DNA of 64,000 nt from the NCBI GenBank assembly GCA_949317995.1, contig OX439050.1:54189777-54253776 (forward strand), read 5' to 3'. This DNA is from Acholoe squamosa (lineage: Eukaryota; Annelida; Polychaeta; Phyllodocida; Polynoidae). A program made the translations under genes and the position numbers. The notes beneath the pieces were generated by a model, which was given only the letters and a program-made list of their open reading frames with translations, was not told the origin of the DNA and made no database searches. Shown here piece after piece: positions 19,341 through 32,009 of the stretch (positions are counted from its first letter, which is position 1; the number at the start of each line of letters is the position of its first letter).

Positions 19341-20604
19341 AAAGTGGGGAAAACACACGCACTGCCCATATCAGAAGGTTGAAAGATGAGTTCTTGTTAG
19401 TTCCCCTTAAAGTGATACACCCATATCAAAGTTAATATTTCCAAAGGAAGCACACCCAAAGTATAGAAGGGTATGTCTTTTTTTGGAGTTTCAAGCCGCG
19501 TAAGCGACCGGGAGCGTAGGGACCGTGCAACTTCATTATGGTTTTGGTTTGTCAGTGGCGTCATGGTCACCTTGTGACGCAATTTGTAATGTCATACATC
19601 GGCCGTGACGTCACAGGTCAGAGCAGAGTGCAACTCCTATCCGTGGTCCTTGCCACATTTTTCTTGTTGATTTTAAGAAATGATGCACTAATGTGTATGG
19701 TTATAAGAAGTTCCTACTGATATCATTGACTCTGTTTGAGTTGCATACATATATATTGTGAACATTGTGGCCAGAAGAGGTAAAATATGTCTCCAGGGGG
19801 AAAAGAGCAGTTTAAATTTATCTTGGTATAGGTCTACTATATTTTATGTATTTTTGTTGGAATACATTGGTTGGTTAGCTCAAAATGGAAATTTATAACA
19901 TAGGTACATGCCTAGTTCCTTTCCCATTCCAAACAAAAAGAGTAGAGATGGAATATTTTTAGTACTACTACTGGATTCCTCAATGAATGTTAAACAATTT
20001 TCATCAGTGTTTTGCCCATATATTTCCCCCTGGTGGCAAAAACCAGATCAAGAAATCGCTCTGGAAGCACAATTCCCTTGGTGGCCTTCATTTATGACAG
20101 TGGCCCCCTAAATAGGAGTGATATAAAAGACATTGCCTTATTTGTAAAACCTCCTCCTAATTCTATTCTAGTTATTGATTCTGGAAGTAATGAGGACGAA
20201 GATATGCGGTCTGGCATTAACCGAGTTCAAATAACTCCGGCCTTCATTTATTAACGAGTAATAACAGAACGAGTGTAACTTAAGAAAAATACATAAAAAA
20301 AAAACCACAGTACATGTAGGTGCCCTTAGGCTTGCTGCATAGCTATGCCAGGGTACACCTGTCCAACAGGTGAGAGTGTGTGAGTTCGCACCACCTAGGT
20401 GCATGTGTAGAGTTATTGTCAGGTGGGTGGCTCAGGTAACTGTCCTGATCAATAAGTTCAACAATCAGGGATTGTTCATACCCATCTAACTGTGTTAATA
20501 ATTTGGAAAAGAAGACTGCATCACCTGCATAGTGAAAAACCTTTTATATAGAGTATTAAACAATGGTGTCAAATGATAGATCACCATAAATGTTCCCTTT
20601 TTCT
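19341..20604. other. non-coding stretch
   Basis: No domain-bearing ORF is seen. A locally GC-richer patch at 19490-19640 contains a CRE-like TGACGTCA near 19606 and several GTGACG motifs, which could be a decayed promoter or repeat end. Nothing else is recognised. Confidence 0.4.
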
Positions 20605-20615
20605 AAAGCTCACCA

Positions 20616-20800
20616 CGGGCTTCCCTAGCCCACTTAAAAGGGTCTATTTCTCCTCTTTCCTATCCCCTCGGGATGTGTGTGGTGCACATATGCGTGGGCA
20701 CTGACACATTCCCCTGTGAAATTGTGTAATGTAGTTCTCGCCATGAATATGACCTTAGCTGTCGAAATGGCGTTAAACATCTATTACTCACTCACTCACT
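20616..20800 (+). mobile_element. (CTCA)n-tailed short retroposon (SINE), copy 1
   Basis: This 185-bp insert is flanked by a perfect 11-bp target duplication AAAGCTCACCA (20605-20615 and 20801-20811). It starts near GGGCTTCCCTAGCCC, has a conserved 3' part ending GGCGTTAAACATCTATTA and a CTCACTCACT tail. Two more copies (42701 and 63361) share the same start and have their own target duplications, so this is a real retroposon family with a defined 5' end. No tRNA box B is visible. The 3' end resembles tails shared by invertebrate LINE/SINE pairs. Confidence 0.85.
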
Positions 20801-20811
20801 AAAGCTCACCA

Positions 20812-22189
20812 AGGCCATTGAACACAGTTGCATGATAGATATTGTTCCTGCCAGTGGAGACATAGCAATATGTAAGGTAAAATGGTTCACTCCTGGTTCA
20901 GGTTAAGGTCAGTGCTGTGCCATCAACCATGGATGGTAGATCTATTCTCAGATCTAATAATGTCTGTTAGGGTAGAAAAATGTGTCTGCTGCTATCCAGA
21001 TGTCCATGACATGTAATGTTGTAATTTTCAGTCAGCCCAGAAATTGGCATCTTCAAAGAAAGCAGGATGCTGAAAGTGAAGATACATGCATGTACACATG
21101 ATACCTTTGATGACTCATCATCAATCTGGAAATAATCCTGTATTCATGGAGATTCATCAGAGATAAGAATGCCTGCAGGCATATGCTTCTTTATCACCAT
21201 GGTGCACATCATACAGTACTGTCAGGTAGTGGCTAGCACTGTATCATTATCAGCAGTAGATCAACCCCATACAGTAGATATAATACATAAATTCAGCCCT
21301 AGTCATTATGTTGGTCATGAGAGTATTTTAGAGTTCTGAGTGGTATTAAAGGTCTTGAATTAGCCCTGGTCTTGAAAGAGCACCCAGAGTACATAGGCAT
21401 TGAAATTTTAGGATACACTATAATCAAAGCCTTTGGTGAGCGCCAACCTTGAGTAGGTGCCGGGGTTGTAGACTGCTATTTAAAGCAATGAGTGTCTGGT
21501 GCATATGCAGGCCAATACAGTAATTTTATAGTCCCTTGAATTCTAGCTCGTTTTTTTTTTCACGGCTAATGTCTCTTATGATATTTATATCATAATTGTC
21601 ACGGTTCTTCAACAAGTTGAAATGTATTTAAGTACAGGCGTGTTTTCGATTCCCCTTTTAAAGAAGATGCATCATGATCTCATGCTACAAAGAATGTTCC
21701 TAATGGCCTCATGAGATACATCATGAAAGCAATACAGACATAAAGAAATGTCCCGGCTACTAGTTCTTATTGTTGTATTATTTGTAGAGGAATACTTGGG
21801 AAATCTCACCATGGGATGTGTCACTCTTAGTGCTGTTACAGATGAAAATAATCCAAATGCATTGAAAAGCTTTCCTCTTAGTTAATAAGTGAGAGTCTTT
21901 TGTTTCTACCCTATATTATGTTGCTTGTGAAATATGCTTAGTGAGGGAATAATGTCCATGATAAGTGGGAAGATGAAATATGTCTCTGTTGTGTATGTAT
22001 TCGGGGCCAAATCACCAGAGAGTGGTTCGTCTCACCTGTGTAGCATCTCACCTTTAAACACCTGTGTCAGGCACGCCCTGAAGGTCTAGCTGTCATGTAA
22101 CATATACAGGTAGCATTTCCAATAAATGATGCCATATTAGTCCTCTCGAAAAGGTTTTAATTTGCAAGGTTGATCATATAGCATTTTGT
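20812..22189. other. non-coding stretch
   Basis: AT-rich DNA without supported ORFs, RNA genes or clear repeats. Scattered short direct similarities to other parts of the window exist but define no element. Confidence 0.45.
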
Positions 22190-22440
22190 TCGCTTTGTCT
22201 AGAAATGAGACAGGCTGAAAGTTTCATGGTCATCCATAGTATTTGTTTTCCTGATTTATTTGAGACAAGCAACCTTGGCTGCAATGAACTGTGCCAGCTT
22301 TACATTAGGCATTTGTTAAAATCCCTTATCAAATAAAAAAAAAAACATATTATGTGATAAATAATGGGACCCTCTGTCATTAAATGGAAGCTTCTAAGCT
22401 ACCTCTTTTTTCAGCTTTAGAAATTCCAACTAATCACTGT
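22190..22440. repeat. dispersed non-coding repeat, related to 41275-41425
   Basis: Shared tracts include TAGAAATGAGACAGGCTG (TGGAAATGAGGCAGGCTG at 41291), GGTCATCCATAGT and GGGACCCTCTGTCATTAAA (AGGACCCTCTGTCATTGAA at 41371). Both copies are diverged and non-coding; the family is unknown. Confidence 0.5.
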
Positions 22441-22784
22441 AGACTAGCAATAGACCAATTCAGGAATATGGAACCACCAAAAAATGATCATTCTAACTGT
22501 CTAATATATACACTTTTCATCTTGCTTTTATTGAGCAGCTGACTGCATGTGGACGCTCTTTTACATTCTTCTTATTTTAGACCACTGCTCTTTATTGCAC
22601 CATCACCAAATATACTACTGACCAATAATCATGAATCGTTGTTATCTGGGCTGCCAGGGGGGTCTAATTAATATTTTGGACCAGCCTAAGAGGTTTTAGG
22701 GTACATATAGTACTGGTTTTGGGGCTTACAGTCCATATATGGGGGTAGCTTAAATATCATTTTTAAATCGACAGCATGGGACCA

Positions 22785-23098
22785 AAGTTGAGGGTCTCCT
22801 AGGGTCCAATCGCTACTGATTGTACCATAAATCTAAGCCTTACTAGAGTAAGATATTGATATCAACAGGCTAAGTTACTCTCATAAAGATCCATTGTCAT
22901 ATAAGATATTATAGTTAGAGATGTTATACACTGTCAGCAGTCTCTATGGGCTCTCAAGGTGTAGGGACTTTCTCGGGTCTAGGGTCTCTCTAGGGTCCAA
23001 TTGTTAGTGATTGTACCATAGCTCTAAGCCTTAAAGGAGTAAGATGTTGATATTAACAGGCCAGGTTACCCTCATAAAGGTCCATTGTCATATAAAAC
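22785..23098. repeat. 191-bp spaced direct duplication upstream of a LINE fragment
   Basis: The sequence from AGGGTCCAAT through GTCCATTGTCATATAA occurs at 22801 and again at 22992, 191 bp apart, with about 85-90% identity by eye. Fragments of the same GGGTCTCTCTCGGGTCTAG motif return at 24069, just after the LINE fragment, so the LINE piece is embedded in this repeat. Confidence 0.7.
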
Positions 23099-23991
23099 AG
23101 ATTATAACCATAATGATGGAAATTTAGAGATGCATGTATTCACTGTCAAAAAAGGGATGAACAAGAAACTTTTCATAGTAATTATCTATAGGCCACCAAA
23201 TGGGAATGTTAATGCTGCCATAGACACAGTACACAATACAGTGGCAAATATACTTGAGACATATTGGGGTTGTGAATTTTTTGTTTTGGGGGATTTTAAC
23301 ATAAACTTATTTGAAAGAGACATCGAAGAGGATGGGGAAAAGCTTAAAAGGGTATGCAGTTTTTTAGGTCTTATCCAACTGATAAAGGAGTACACTCACT
23401 ATAACCCAAGAACTGGTAAACACACCTTAATTGATCATATTTGGACTAACTCAACTCAAGTGTTCAATAGTGGAGTCCTGTCACCCTGTGTTAGCGACCA
23501 TGAACTTGTCTATGTCACTAGGCTATTTACACCAACTCCTAAGAAGAAAATGTCCTTTCAGGGAAGATCATACATGCACTATGAGAAAGACAATTTTGTA
23601 ATAGAAGAAAATAAAAAGGCAAAAGAAAGATACTTTCAAGAAATTCTCACCACCAACCAGAGAAAACCCTCTGATTACTGGAAACCCATCAGCAATATTG
23701 TTAATCCTTAACCTCGTGATGTCAAGTTCAATCTTATAAATCATAACACCAATAAGGAAATTAAAGATGAGAGCACTGCTGACTATATCAACTCGTTTTT
23801 TTGCTAAAATTGGTAGCAATCTAGCTAAAAATATGAACCAGGTAAGGCACTATCAAGGTGTTAATGTGGATTCTATTTTTGCCTTTGAAGAATGCACTCC
23901 AGAGGTCATTATTCCTATTATGAAGGACATTAACATAAATAAATCCTCTGGTGTCCAGGACATCGCTACCAATGTTTTTTCATGCATCTAG
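23085..23991 (+). pseudogene. LINE endonuclease and pre-RT fragment
   Basis: The first open frame (to 23711) carries a non-LTR retrotransposon endonuclease: IIYRPPNGN, LGDFNIN, a DHIWTN motif and the catalytic SDHELVY. After a stop near 23710, another frame (23767-23991) encodes the pre-RT linker with NKSSGVQD, then a stop. The RT itself is absent. The N-terminal third of the endonuclease is also missing, so this is an internal fragment. It resembles, but is not a close copy of, the LINE at 14785-17304. Confidence 0.75.
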
Positions 23992-24469
23992 GGACATGTT
24001 AAGGCTCTGTATGGAATCTCTATTGCACCTCTGTGCTATTGGAATAATAGAACATGGTTGCTATTATTAGGGTCTCTCTCGGGTCTAGTGTAGAACTGCC
24101 CATGTACCTTCAGTGGCCCAGCATAAATAGTACAGTGGCCACATATTCCTATTTAATCTTAAAATTTTCCCTGTGCTCTAGGGGAAATACCAAAACCAAA
24201 AAAAGGAACCTATGCCCCAGCATTTTTTATTATTTGCAAGTTGCACTTGAGATTTTAGTGTTTTTGCTAAAAAAAAAACCTCCTTTTGGGCAGTTTTGGC
24301 CCTTCAGCTCCCTAAATATGCCTCTTAGATAGGCAAAACCCATATACCTTTTCTAGCTCTATCCCATCCCGGCCAGAATAAATGATAATGACACATATAT
24401 TACTTTATTTCATGTTTTTGTTGAAGGGAGAACAAGAACAGGCAAGTTAAGGACGATTCCTGATTATCA

Positions 24470-27400
24470 GTCTACTACTCCTCTTGAGGTTATTGCAATA
24501 CTCCTCCTTTAACAAGATATATGGCTCACTATTAGATTTGCCATCTACACTGTGTTTGCCACTTTAGCATGATTCCGTAAGCAGGATGTCCGGCAGCATG
24601 CAAAGTGAATCAGCTAAACAGGTTTCTGCCTAGGAGGAGGCAATGTTTATTTCTTTTGATGCTGCCTTAGGAATGGGATACTTGGATGGGGCTGTAGAGA
24701 CTCATCCACTTCAAACTTCTGTCATACTGTTCTATACCGTGATTGCAGTAGTGTATCTAGATTTGTTGTCTTTTGAGTCCTTCTATTGAAGTTCCACCAT
24801 TTTACATTCTCAATAATAGTCACAAATATTTTCTATCAGATCAATTTATCCTTTAAAGTCCATAATGATGCCAATCTTAGAAAAGAATATAGAGTTACAC
24901 CAGTCCTGTGTCATGTTAAGCTCCCAATGTTGGTTATCTTCAAAGGGACCTTCCACTGACAAGGTTGCTGGTATTGGACAGTCAGGTCAGGGTATTGTCA
25001 TTCTGTGATGTCACCTCAGGGGTATTACAAAGGAATGGCTCTTTAAGCACAGGCCTTGGTGATGCCAGTACAGATTTGGATTTTGGCTCAATGCTCTGCT
25101 GTCTGAAGTGATACAAGAAGAGCCAGTGAAAAAAAGTATATTGCAGGTTGCCGCTTCTGTGGGGTAAACTTAATGATTATGATAAGAATGGCAGTTTATG
25201 GAAATAATATACTGGTAAAACAAAGTATTCCTTACACTGTAATGGACTATCAAAAACAGAAGAAGGTCGATTTTCATAGAAAGTGAACTGCTGGCCCTGG
25301 ATGGGGTCTGAGAACAAACATTGGAGTATCTCAAAGATATTTTTTTGTACAAAGTGTACAGGTACTGGGGTCCCCCCTCACGAAATAGTATTAGTTAGAT
25401 ATGAAAACCATTGCTATGGCAACACCTGGAACATATACTCTGGAAATGTGTCCTGGCGAGTGACATAAGGGTGTTTTTCCCTCCAGGCCTCCCTGCCCAT
25501 TAGGAATATGCTTTTGGTCCATGTTTATATCATTTTTTCTCTTATAAGTGGATGTCAACATTAGCTTTAATGAGTTGAATCTAGCTTTTCTGGCATTTTA
25601 CCTTTGCCATGGGTAATCTTCTTGTGGGGCTTAGACTGGATTTTAAGTGAATTTCAACTCATAAAATTCATTGTTTGATGTTCAGCATAAAAGGGGCATA
25701 GAGTTAAATAGATTATATCAAATATGTGGAAGAAAATGCCCATGGCATGTACTTTCATGGGGTATACAGGTTTACTGGGGAGAAAAACTGTGTATACCTT
25801 TAAACTTGCATTCAAAATCCTTTGTTATTATTAATGTGTCACTCGCCTGGACATTTTCCTAATCTGACATAAATATAAAGGTGATTTCCGTGATTTATAG
25901 GTCAAGATCGTCCTGACCTGTGATTTTTATGGATATTTGATGGTAACTTATATAAGAAATCAAGCTCCAAACATGCCATGCCATTCAAATGTCACTCGCC
26001 CGGACATGTTACTAGGATGGACATTTTAGGCATTTCCTTCCTACTATGCCAAATCATGAGCAAGATTCTTACTTCTTATACTTTGAGTATTTAGGCATAG
26101 GTGGGGGGGTATATAACTGGCATAGTTAGATATATCAATTGTACCCAGGAGGGGTAGCAACATTAGATTTCTGTCTAGACAAGAAATTTGAGCAGAATCA
26201 CAATAGATGTTGTATTAAATGTATGCATGATTTATGGTAGGAAGAAGACATCTGACACAAATACAAAGGTGATATCTGTGATCTAAAGGTCAGAATCGTC
26301 CAGACCTATGGCGTCTGTGGATATATAATAATAATTTATATAGGAAATCAAGCCTCAAACATGGCAAGTCATCCAAAAGTCACACGCCCAGACATGTCAC
26401 TAGGGAGGACATTTTTAGGACTTTTCATCCTAGTATACCAAACCATGAGCAGGAATCTAACTTCTAATACACTGGGTACTTAGGCATGTGTGAGGGTCAA
26501 TCTTCTGACATATTTTGAATAGTTAAATATAAATTTAAACCTTGAACAGGAAGAAACCTGTTCTGGGTTTCCAGGCGATAAAAAGGGGCTATTCCCATTA
26601 AAATTACTTATGCCCACCTCAGGATGAAGTTTACCAAGGAATTTCATTTTTTTCTTTGGCATATATTAGCACCCACCTATCTCTTGACTTAAGATGGAAA
26701 GTTAAGCTCATCTCCCTCACAGTTTTTTTAGGGAGGGGGCTGATACACCAAAAAAATCGCCAGGACATTTGACTTTACAAAAACTAAAGTTCTCCAAGAA
26801 AAGACAAAAAACGCTCACAGGAAGTCGGTTTTTGGACCTGAGTCACTGTCCAACCATGAAACATAAGAAACTATAATGGATTAACAAATACCTTGTGTGA
26901 AGTTTTAAAATTTCCCAACAAATTATGTTTCTTTGGACTTTTTAATGAATTTTGGTTTAATTTTTGCCTGTTTTGAGGCCCTGGAGGCTAAAATATCGGG
27001 TTTTTTCACCATATTAACCTATATGTGACATGAAGAACTCATCCACCCTGATAATATGAGCAAAACAATTTAAGGAAAAAATCGAAATTCTAAGGATACT
27101 GACCAGCGGAAGCCAGAAGTACACTTTCTATGAAAATCAACCAGAAGGTAACGTGTAAATCCTTCCCAATCTTTAGGATTCTTCAACGTGTGCATATGAT
27201 TCTGAATATGAAGATGTCATTTACACTCTTGACATAAGAACTGATGAAATTTATGTATGCCAGAACTCAAATTAAATTGCCCATGCCACCTGTGTAAGGT
27301 GAGCCTACAAGGAACTTAGTGCAAAAAGTGGCCAATTAAATCAGCTTCTGTGAAGCAGTATTTAATACATTTCAAAAGCGATTCCCTTCTCTGTAAAACG

Positions 27401-28260
27401 GTGTCAACTTCTTCTGAGAAATTACTCATTTTAAAGAAATGGAGGAAATATTTGAATTTGTCCTTAGTCCCTCATTCAATGTCGATTAATCAGTAAGCGG
27501 AAGTCTCGCCTTATTACTCAATTAATTTGGATGTTAACTTGTGTCTATGTGGGTAATATTACATCTTGAACCAGGTCAATAAATACAGATTACAACATTT
27601 TTCTGAAAGCATGCAGGGTGTGGCTGGTTGACCAAATCAGTTATATTAATTTACACTATTAACCATTATTATTAAGGGGCAGTTTTCTTTGAGGTACTTT
27701 ATAGCTGATGTAGAATATATGTAGGGACATTCTCAATTATGCACCTAAGTAATCTTTTGATATAACAGATGAAAACAACGGATATACCTGTAGACAGGAT
27801 TAGAAGTATCGCCAGTGCCATTTCTGCCCCTGCCCCACCCCCATCGCATATTAGTTACCATGACCTTCTGTCAGGTTTCTTGTTCAAATGTGGGGAGGGT
27901 TTTCTTTAGGATCAATAAGTCTTTTGATAAAAAAAGTCCTTATGACATAGAATGTGCTAATTATGTTTTTACTTGATGAAATACAAGCTTGTTCAGACTA
28001 GCCCTTATTGCTCCTAAGAAGGGTATGGATAATTGTCGTCTTACATGTTGGGTTCTTCATCTAAAATTCAAACTATTGTTAGTTTTTCAACCCCTGGAGA
28101 AAGAGGTTCCCTCTTAAAGTTTCCATATCTAAAGTAAAATAAAAGCAAAGCCAGGGATTGGAATAATACTACACTTTAATGGACTGTGCACAGAGATTAC
28201 CTGATCTGATCTAGAGCTATCAGAGAGTGAATGATGGTCTAAGGTGGGGAAAATACACCA
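24470..28260. repeat. diverged duplicated non-coding segment, copy 2 (interrupted)
   Basis: This resumes, after the LINE-bearing insert, the alignment to 17876-19340. The join is visible: copy 1 runs ...ATATTGCAATACTCTTCC while copy 2 has TTATTGCAATACTCCTCC at 24491. A further insert of about 2 kb (25180-27220) has no counterpart in copy 1. No ORF is shared between copies. Confidence 0.55.
25862..26490. repeat. tandem pair of about 245-bp units, 386 bp apart
   Basis: The sequence from ATCTGACATAAATATAAAGGTGAT through TTAGGCATAGGTG at 25862-26105 recurs at about 26247-26490 with moderate divergence. Both contain GTCACTCGCC/GGACATGT-like motifs; an inverted relative of that motif lies at 25444-25466. 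Confidence 0.65.
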
Positions 28261-30285
28261 TTGTCTCAACTATGATTCAATACTGAAGTTTTCACTGTTG
28301 AATCACTGTTGACATGCAAAGATGAGGGGAAAGGGTCCTCCAAATTAAAATATGAAATTTGAAGTTGATGTTCTCAGCTTTAAAATGAGGTATCACAATT
28401 GCAGATGGCCCTTATAGATATTACTCCACAAAACAGAATGAAATATCAATATCAATACAGCCAATAAGCTCTGTCATTCATTGATTTATTTAAATTAGGC
28501 ATCTAATAAGCATACTGATTTGAATAATCAATTAAAAAATGACCAAACCTTTCAATACATTTGGGCATAGCTTTAGATCTAGAAATGGTATCTTAATGTT
28601 TTTTTTCAGCATATGAATCTCCATGAATCATTCTAACAGTTGGCACTATTTTTTTCTCTCTTTGGAATATAATTCTGGTTGTCATGGCAACACATTTCAC
28701 TAAAAACCCTTATTTAGGCCTTGTTTTGGATTCAAAACGTTCCATCTACATTCCAAATGTACTGGAATACCAGGAAATAGAACGTTTTTGAGGAAACCAT
28801 CTTTTTTTTTGTGTGGAAAATTACATAAGGGCAATATTTGGTCTATTTTTCACATTCTTAGCCTCTGTAGCTCCCCCAGTGGCCAAATACAGTACTAAAA
28901 ATCCCGCAGGGAGGGCCCTTTCCCCTCATCTGCCCACTTTAATACTCTCAACAATGAAGCAACATAGAGGTCATGATTTTGAATCAACACTGATGTATAG
29001 ATGTTTCTCTCTTTTATTGTAGACATGTCAAATAATATGTAAATTTTAAATAGTGGTTGATTTGATTATAGTGTCTGAACTAATTCAACCATATTCTAAC
29101 TGTACATAATCTGCTGATTGCTGAACTTCATAAAATATATAAATTCAACTCCAGTGTTTTCACTGGGAGTCTGGGATTATATTGCAAATTTTTATAGCAG
29201 TATGTGCGCTAGAATTGGTGACCCTGGGCCCCACTTCTTTGTGGGGATATGCCACAGCAATTCGAGACTGAATATTTAGGACTGTGCAAGTAAGGCAATA
29301 TTTGATATGTAGACAATGTATGGCACAAACCTTTACAGCAGCATATATCATTGTTCTAGCCTCTTAGGGAGTGATCATTTTCCAACAACTGGGAAGTTTG
29401 ATGAGATCCAAATCGTTTGGAAGCCCTTGGCCAGGGGAAGGGAAGGGTTTCTCTACCCCTCTGCGGAGGTGGCAAATTAATTTTTACCCCTTTAAATGAA
29501 AAGCGTGCTCATTATTATAGGTTAAGAGGCGCATTAGCACACGATTTTGACCCCTGGAGGCAAGAACTTTTACAATTCAGAAGGGAGTGGAATTATTTTT
29601 TGCTCTCTCACGTAGAAGGATATCATTATGGATATGGATGTAAAACAGTTTGACCAAGTTCGGCTTAGAACTTTCCATCTGGAATTACTCAGATAAACAT
29701 TGCAAGCTCCCTATATCCCTGTGCAGGGGCCTTATGTTCAATAGTGTATGCATGTAATTATACGTGACTGGTTGTAAGATAAGATTTTTCATGCTTGGAT
29801 AATATTGTGGGGAAAAGACAGAATGCCCATTTCTGATGCAATATTAAACACATTTCAATAGAATGTCCTCATCAACTCATCAAGAGCTCATTCAATTTAC
29901 AAACAAAAGAAATTGCTTAGATTGCTCCCTAGCTGGTCTTAATTGGTTATGGGTTGAAAAAGGTTGACTTGTTGAAAAAGCACAGTTAAATGGACTTTTA
30001 TCAGGTAATGAAAACCCCCGAATAATGTGCATGAGGAGGTTATTTACAAGGCAACAAGATCTGAAAATAAGAGAGTTTAAAATAGCAGCCTTATAACAAT
30101 AATCTGACCCGCAATGAAATTGATGTGGGGTATAATTATGGATCATGACCTTGCAGTATGCTGTAATATCTGATTCTTCCTTGATACATTCTGCCTTTGG
30201 CGTTCATTATAAACTACAAGAGTAGTATAGTATGTATCAGAACGGAACTATAGCTAAGTACTGTTTATTACTCACTTGACCTGCA
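28261..30285. other. non-coding stretch
   Basis: No domain-bearing ORF, RNA gene or repeat architecture was recognised. Short open frames (such as 29417-29653) lack any family resemblance. Confidence 0.45.
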
Positions 30286-30660
30286 GCCAATCAGAGGCCT
30301 CCATTTGGTCATGTGACCCATTGCCATGTCACTGCGACCTACTTAGGGGGGTAACATGACCACATTTCAGCCAATCAGAGACCAGCATTCTGGTAACCAT
30401 GGTAACATGACCTACTTAGGGGATTAGCAACCACCGCTCAGCCAATCAGAGGCCAGCATTCTGGTAAACATGGTAACGTGACCTACTTAGGGGATTAGCG
30501 GGTCACATGGAACCTCTCAACCAATTAGAGGCCAGCATTTTGGTAACCATGGTAACGTGACCTATTCAGGGGACTAGAAGCAGCTATTATGACCTAATTA
30601 GGGGATTAGTCACATGACCCCTAAGGGGTGGGGCTAATTATGCAAATAAGGTTTTGTATA
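30286..30660 (+). repeat. left long inverted repeat with CCAAT-type subrepeats
   Basis: It contains about four copies of a 60-80 bp unit: CCAATCAGAGGCCAGCATT, CTGGTAACCATGGTAAC, then GTGACCTACTTAGGGGATTAG. The inner 30411-30659 portion matches the complement of 39703-39915. Subrepeats starting CCAAT occur near 30287, 30371, 30442 and 30521. Confidence 0.75.
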
Positions 30661-30795
30661 TTTTTAAGTGTCATTACATATGTAGGAAATAAAAACACAA
30701 CGAAATAAGTTAATTTATTTTTTTATATTTTTTATGAAACAACATTTCAATCAATCATTTTACTTTTTTGCTCGACCTTTCAGCAAACCATAAAG

Positions 30796-31041
30796 TTACA
30801 CTTTGTCAGTGCACCCACTGTCGACCTTTTCTAACATACTCTGCACTAGTTTGGATAAATCCAACACCATTTCAGCCAGACATAGGATATTTGTTTGCAT
30901 GACTTGCACACATTTCCAGCACCCTTCTTCTGTCTTCACATCATCGTCATCATCGCGAGCCTTTGACTGACCAACCAGTCGCTCAGTTTTGGGTTTCTGC
31001 TCATTTGCATGATGCTCTTTTTGGGGTGTCTTGTTTGACAT
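30796..31041 (-). CDS. small acidic ORF downstream of the protease remnant
   Basis: This 81-codon ORF starts at an ATG (31041-31039) and overlaps the C-terminal end of the protease in another frame. It has a charged N-terminal half (a run of five Asp) and an amphipathic helical C-terminal half. It ends just before the left inverted repeat. I recognise no family. It could be a small virion or accessory protein of the Polinton-like element, or a chance ORF. Confidence 0.3.
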   Translation of the reverse strand: MSNKTPQKEHHANEQKPKTERLVGQSKARDDDDDVKTEEGCWKCVQVMQTNILCLAEMVLDLSKLVQSMLEKVDSGCTDKV

Positions 31042-31391
31042 GCTTCGATCAGGAAATGCACACAATGAGGTCCACAGATGTCAGCAGAAGTGTCTTTGAC
31101 TTGAATATGATTTCATTGCCACTTGAACGGAGCAGAATGTCTCAGAAAAGATAAGAACTCTGCGCTCAGTGGAGGTAAACCAAATGAATCAAAATAGTAC
31201 GCCTCTCCTGTCCTTGACACATAAAACGCCACCCAATGTTGACCTGGTAAATGTTGAGGATCCGTGTTACTCATGAAACAAGTGTTCTTGACAGGATGCT
31301 TGGGGATAGTGTCACAAGAGAAAACACCTAGGAAATGGTGTTTTGTGTGAACGTTTTCCTTCAACACTCTGTTTATTTTGACTGTATTCAT
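30990..31391 (-). pseudogene. adenain-type (C5) cysteine protease, broken
   Basis: The frame from 31391 encodes the His and acidic parts of an adenovirus/Polinton-type maturation protease: GQHWVAF (catalytic His) and YYFDSFGLPP (acidic residue and conserved turn). An in-frame TGA (31115-31113) interrupts it. The same frame then carries the catalytic Cys region ICGPHCVHFL (Cys codon 31076-31074). In Polintons and adenoviruses this enzyme matures capsid proteins. The copy is inactivated by the stop and lacks a normal N-terminal start. It lies directly downstream of the capsid-like ORF on the same strand. Confidence 0.7.
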
Positions 31392-31408
31392 GCACTACTC
31401 TCTCGTCT

Positions 31409-31850
31409 TCAGTTCATATGGTAGTCTGTGATTGGATGTCGATCTCTGGTCAGCTCGACGACGTTGTCGTACACCAAGTACAAGAGCACCGTCGTCATCT
31501 CCGCCAGCGCAGCGCCGAAACTGAGCTCCACCCTCAGTTTACCCACTTTTATAAGGTTCACTCTACACCCGTCGTGCGACCTGTCCAGAGCTAAATCCAG
31601 CGGGAAGAGCGTGTACCCATTCAGAAAATCATTGTAGGAAATGTCGCAGGAGTGCCAACCCTTGTACATCCCCATTTCCAGGTAGTGCCAGGTACTCTCT
31701 GACCGCTTCCTTTTTGGCAAAATTGGGCAGGTAGGCGTCCTTCGGCACCTTCTGGTCGTTCACTATCACTTGAAGCGAGGTGAACTTGCAATGTTTCAGT
31801 TCGAACGGGTTCTTGGCATAACTTCCGTTAAAACAAGGGAGAGCATCTAA
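31409..31850 (-). pseudogene. Polinton-type capsid-like protein, C-terminal fragment, frameshifted
   Basis: Two overlapping minus-strand frames read as one protein with a frameshift near 31675-31690. The upstream frame has NPFELKHCKFTSLQV and KKEAVREYLAL; the downstream frame has MGMYKGWHSCDISY, GYTLFPLDLAL and LRVELSF. This resembles the C-terminal part of the invertebrate proteins often annotated F54H12.2-like, which I associate with Polinton/Maverick capsid genes; that link is from memory. Sequence above about 31850 in this frame does not look like the family, so the N-terminal part is missing. It ends 17 nt before the protease frame. Confidence 0.55.
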
Positions 31851-32009
31851 AATATTGTATGACTCCCTGAAAAAGGTCTCACCCCAAGGGGTGAGACCCC
31901 TCCCTAGAGGCAGGGCCAGCGAAGTTCCACAGCCTGGTGGAGCGCGTAGCCGCTGAGCAAAAAGGGCAGGAAAACTCAGGCTTGTGAGGTACACAGACAC
32001 AGTTACACT

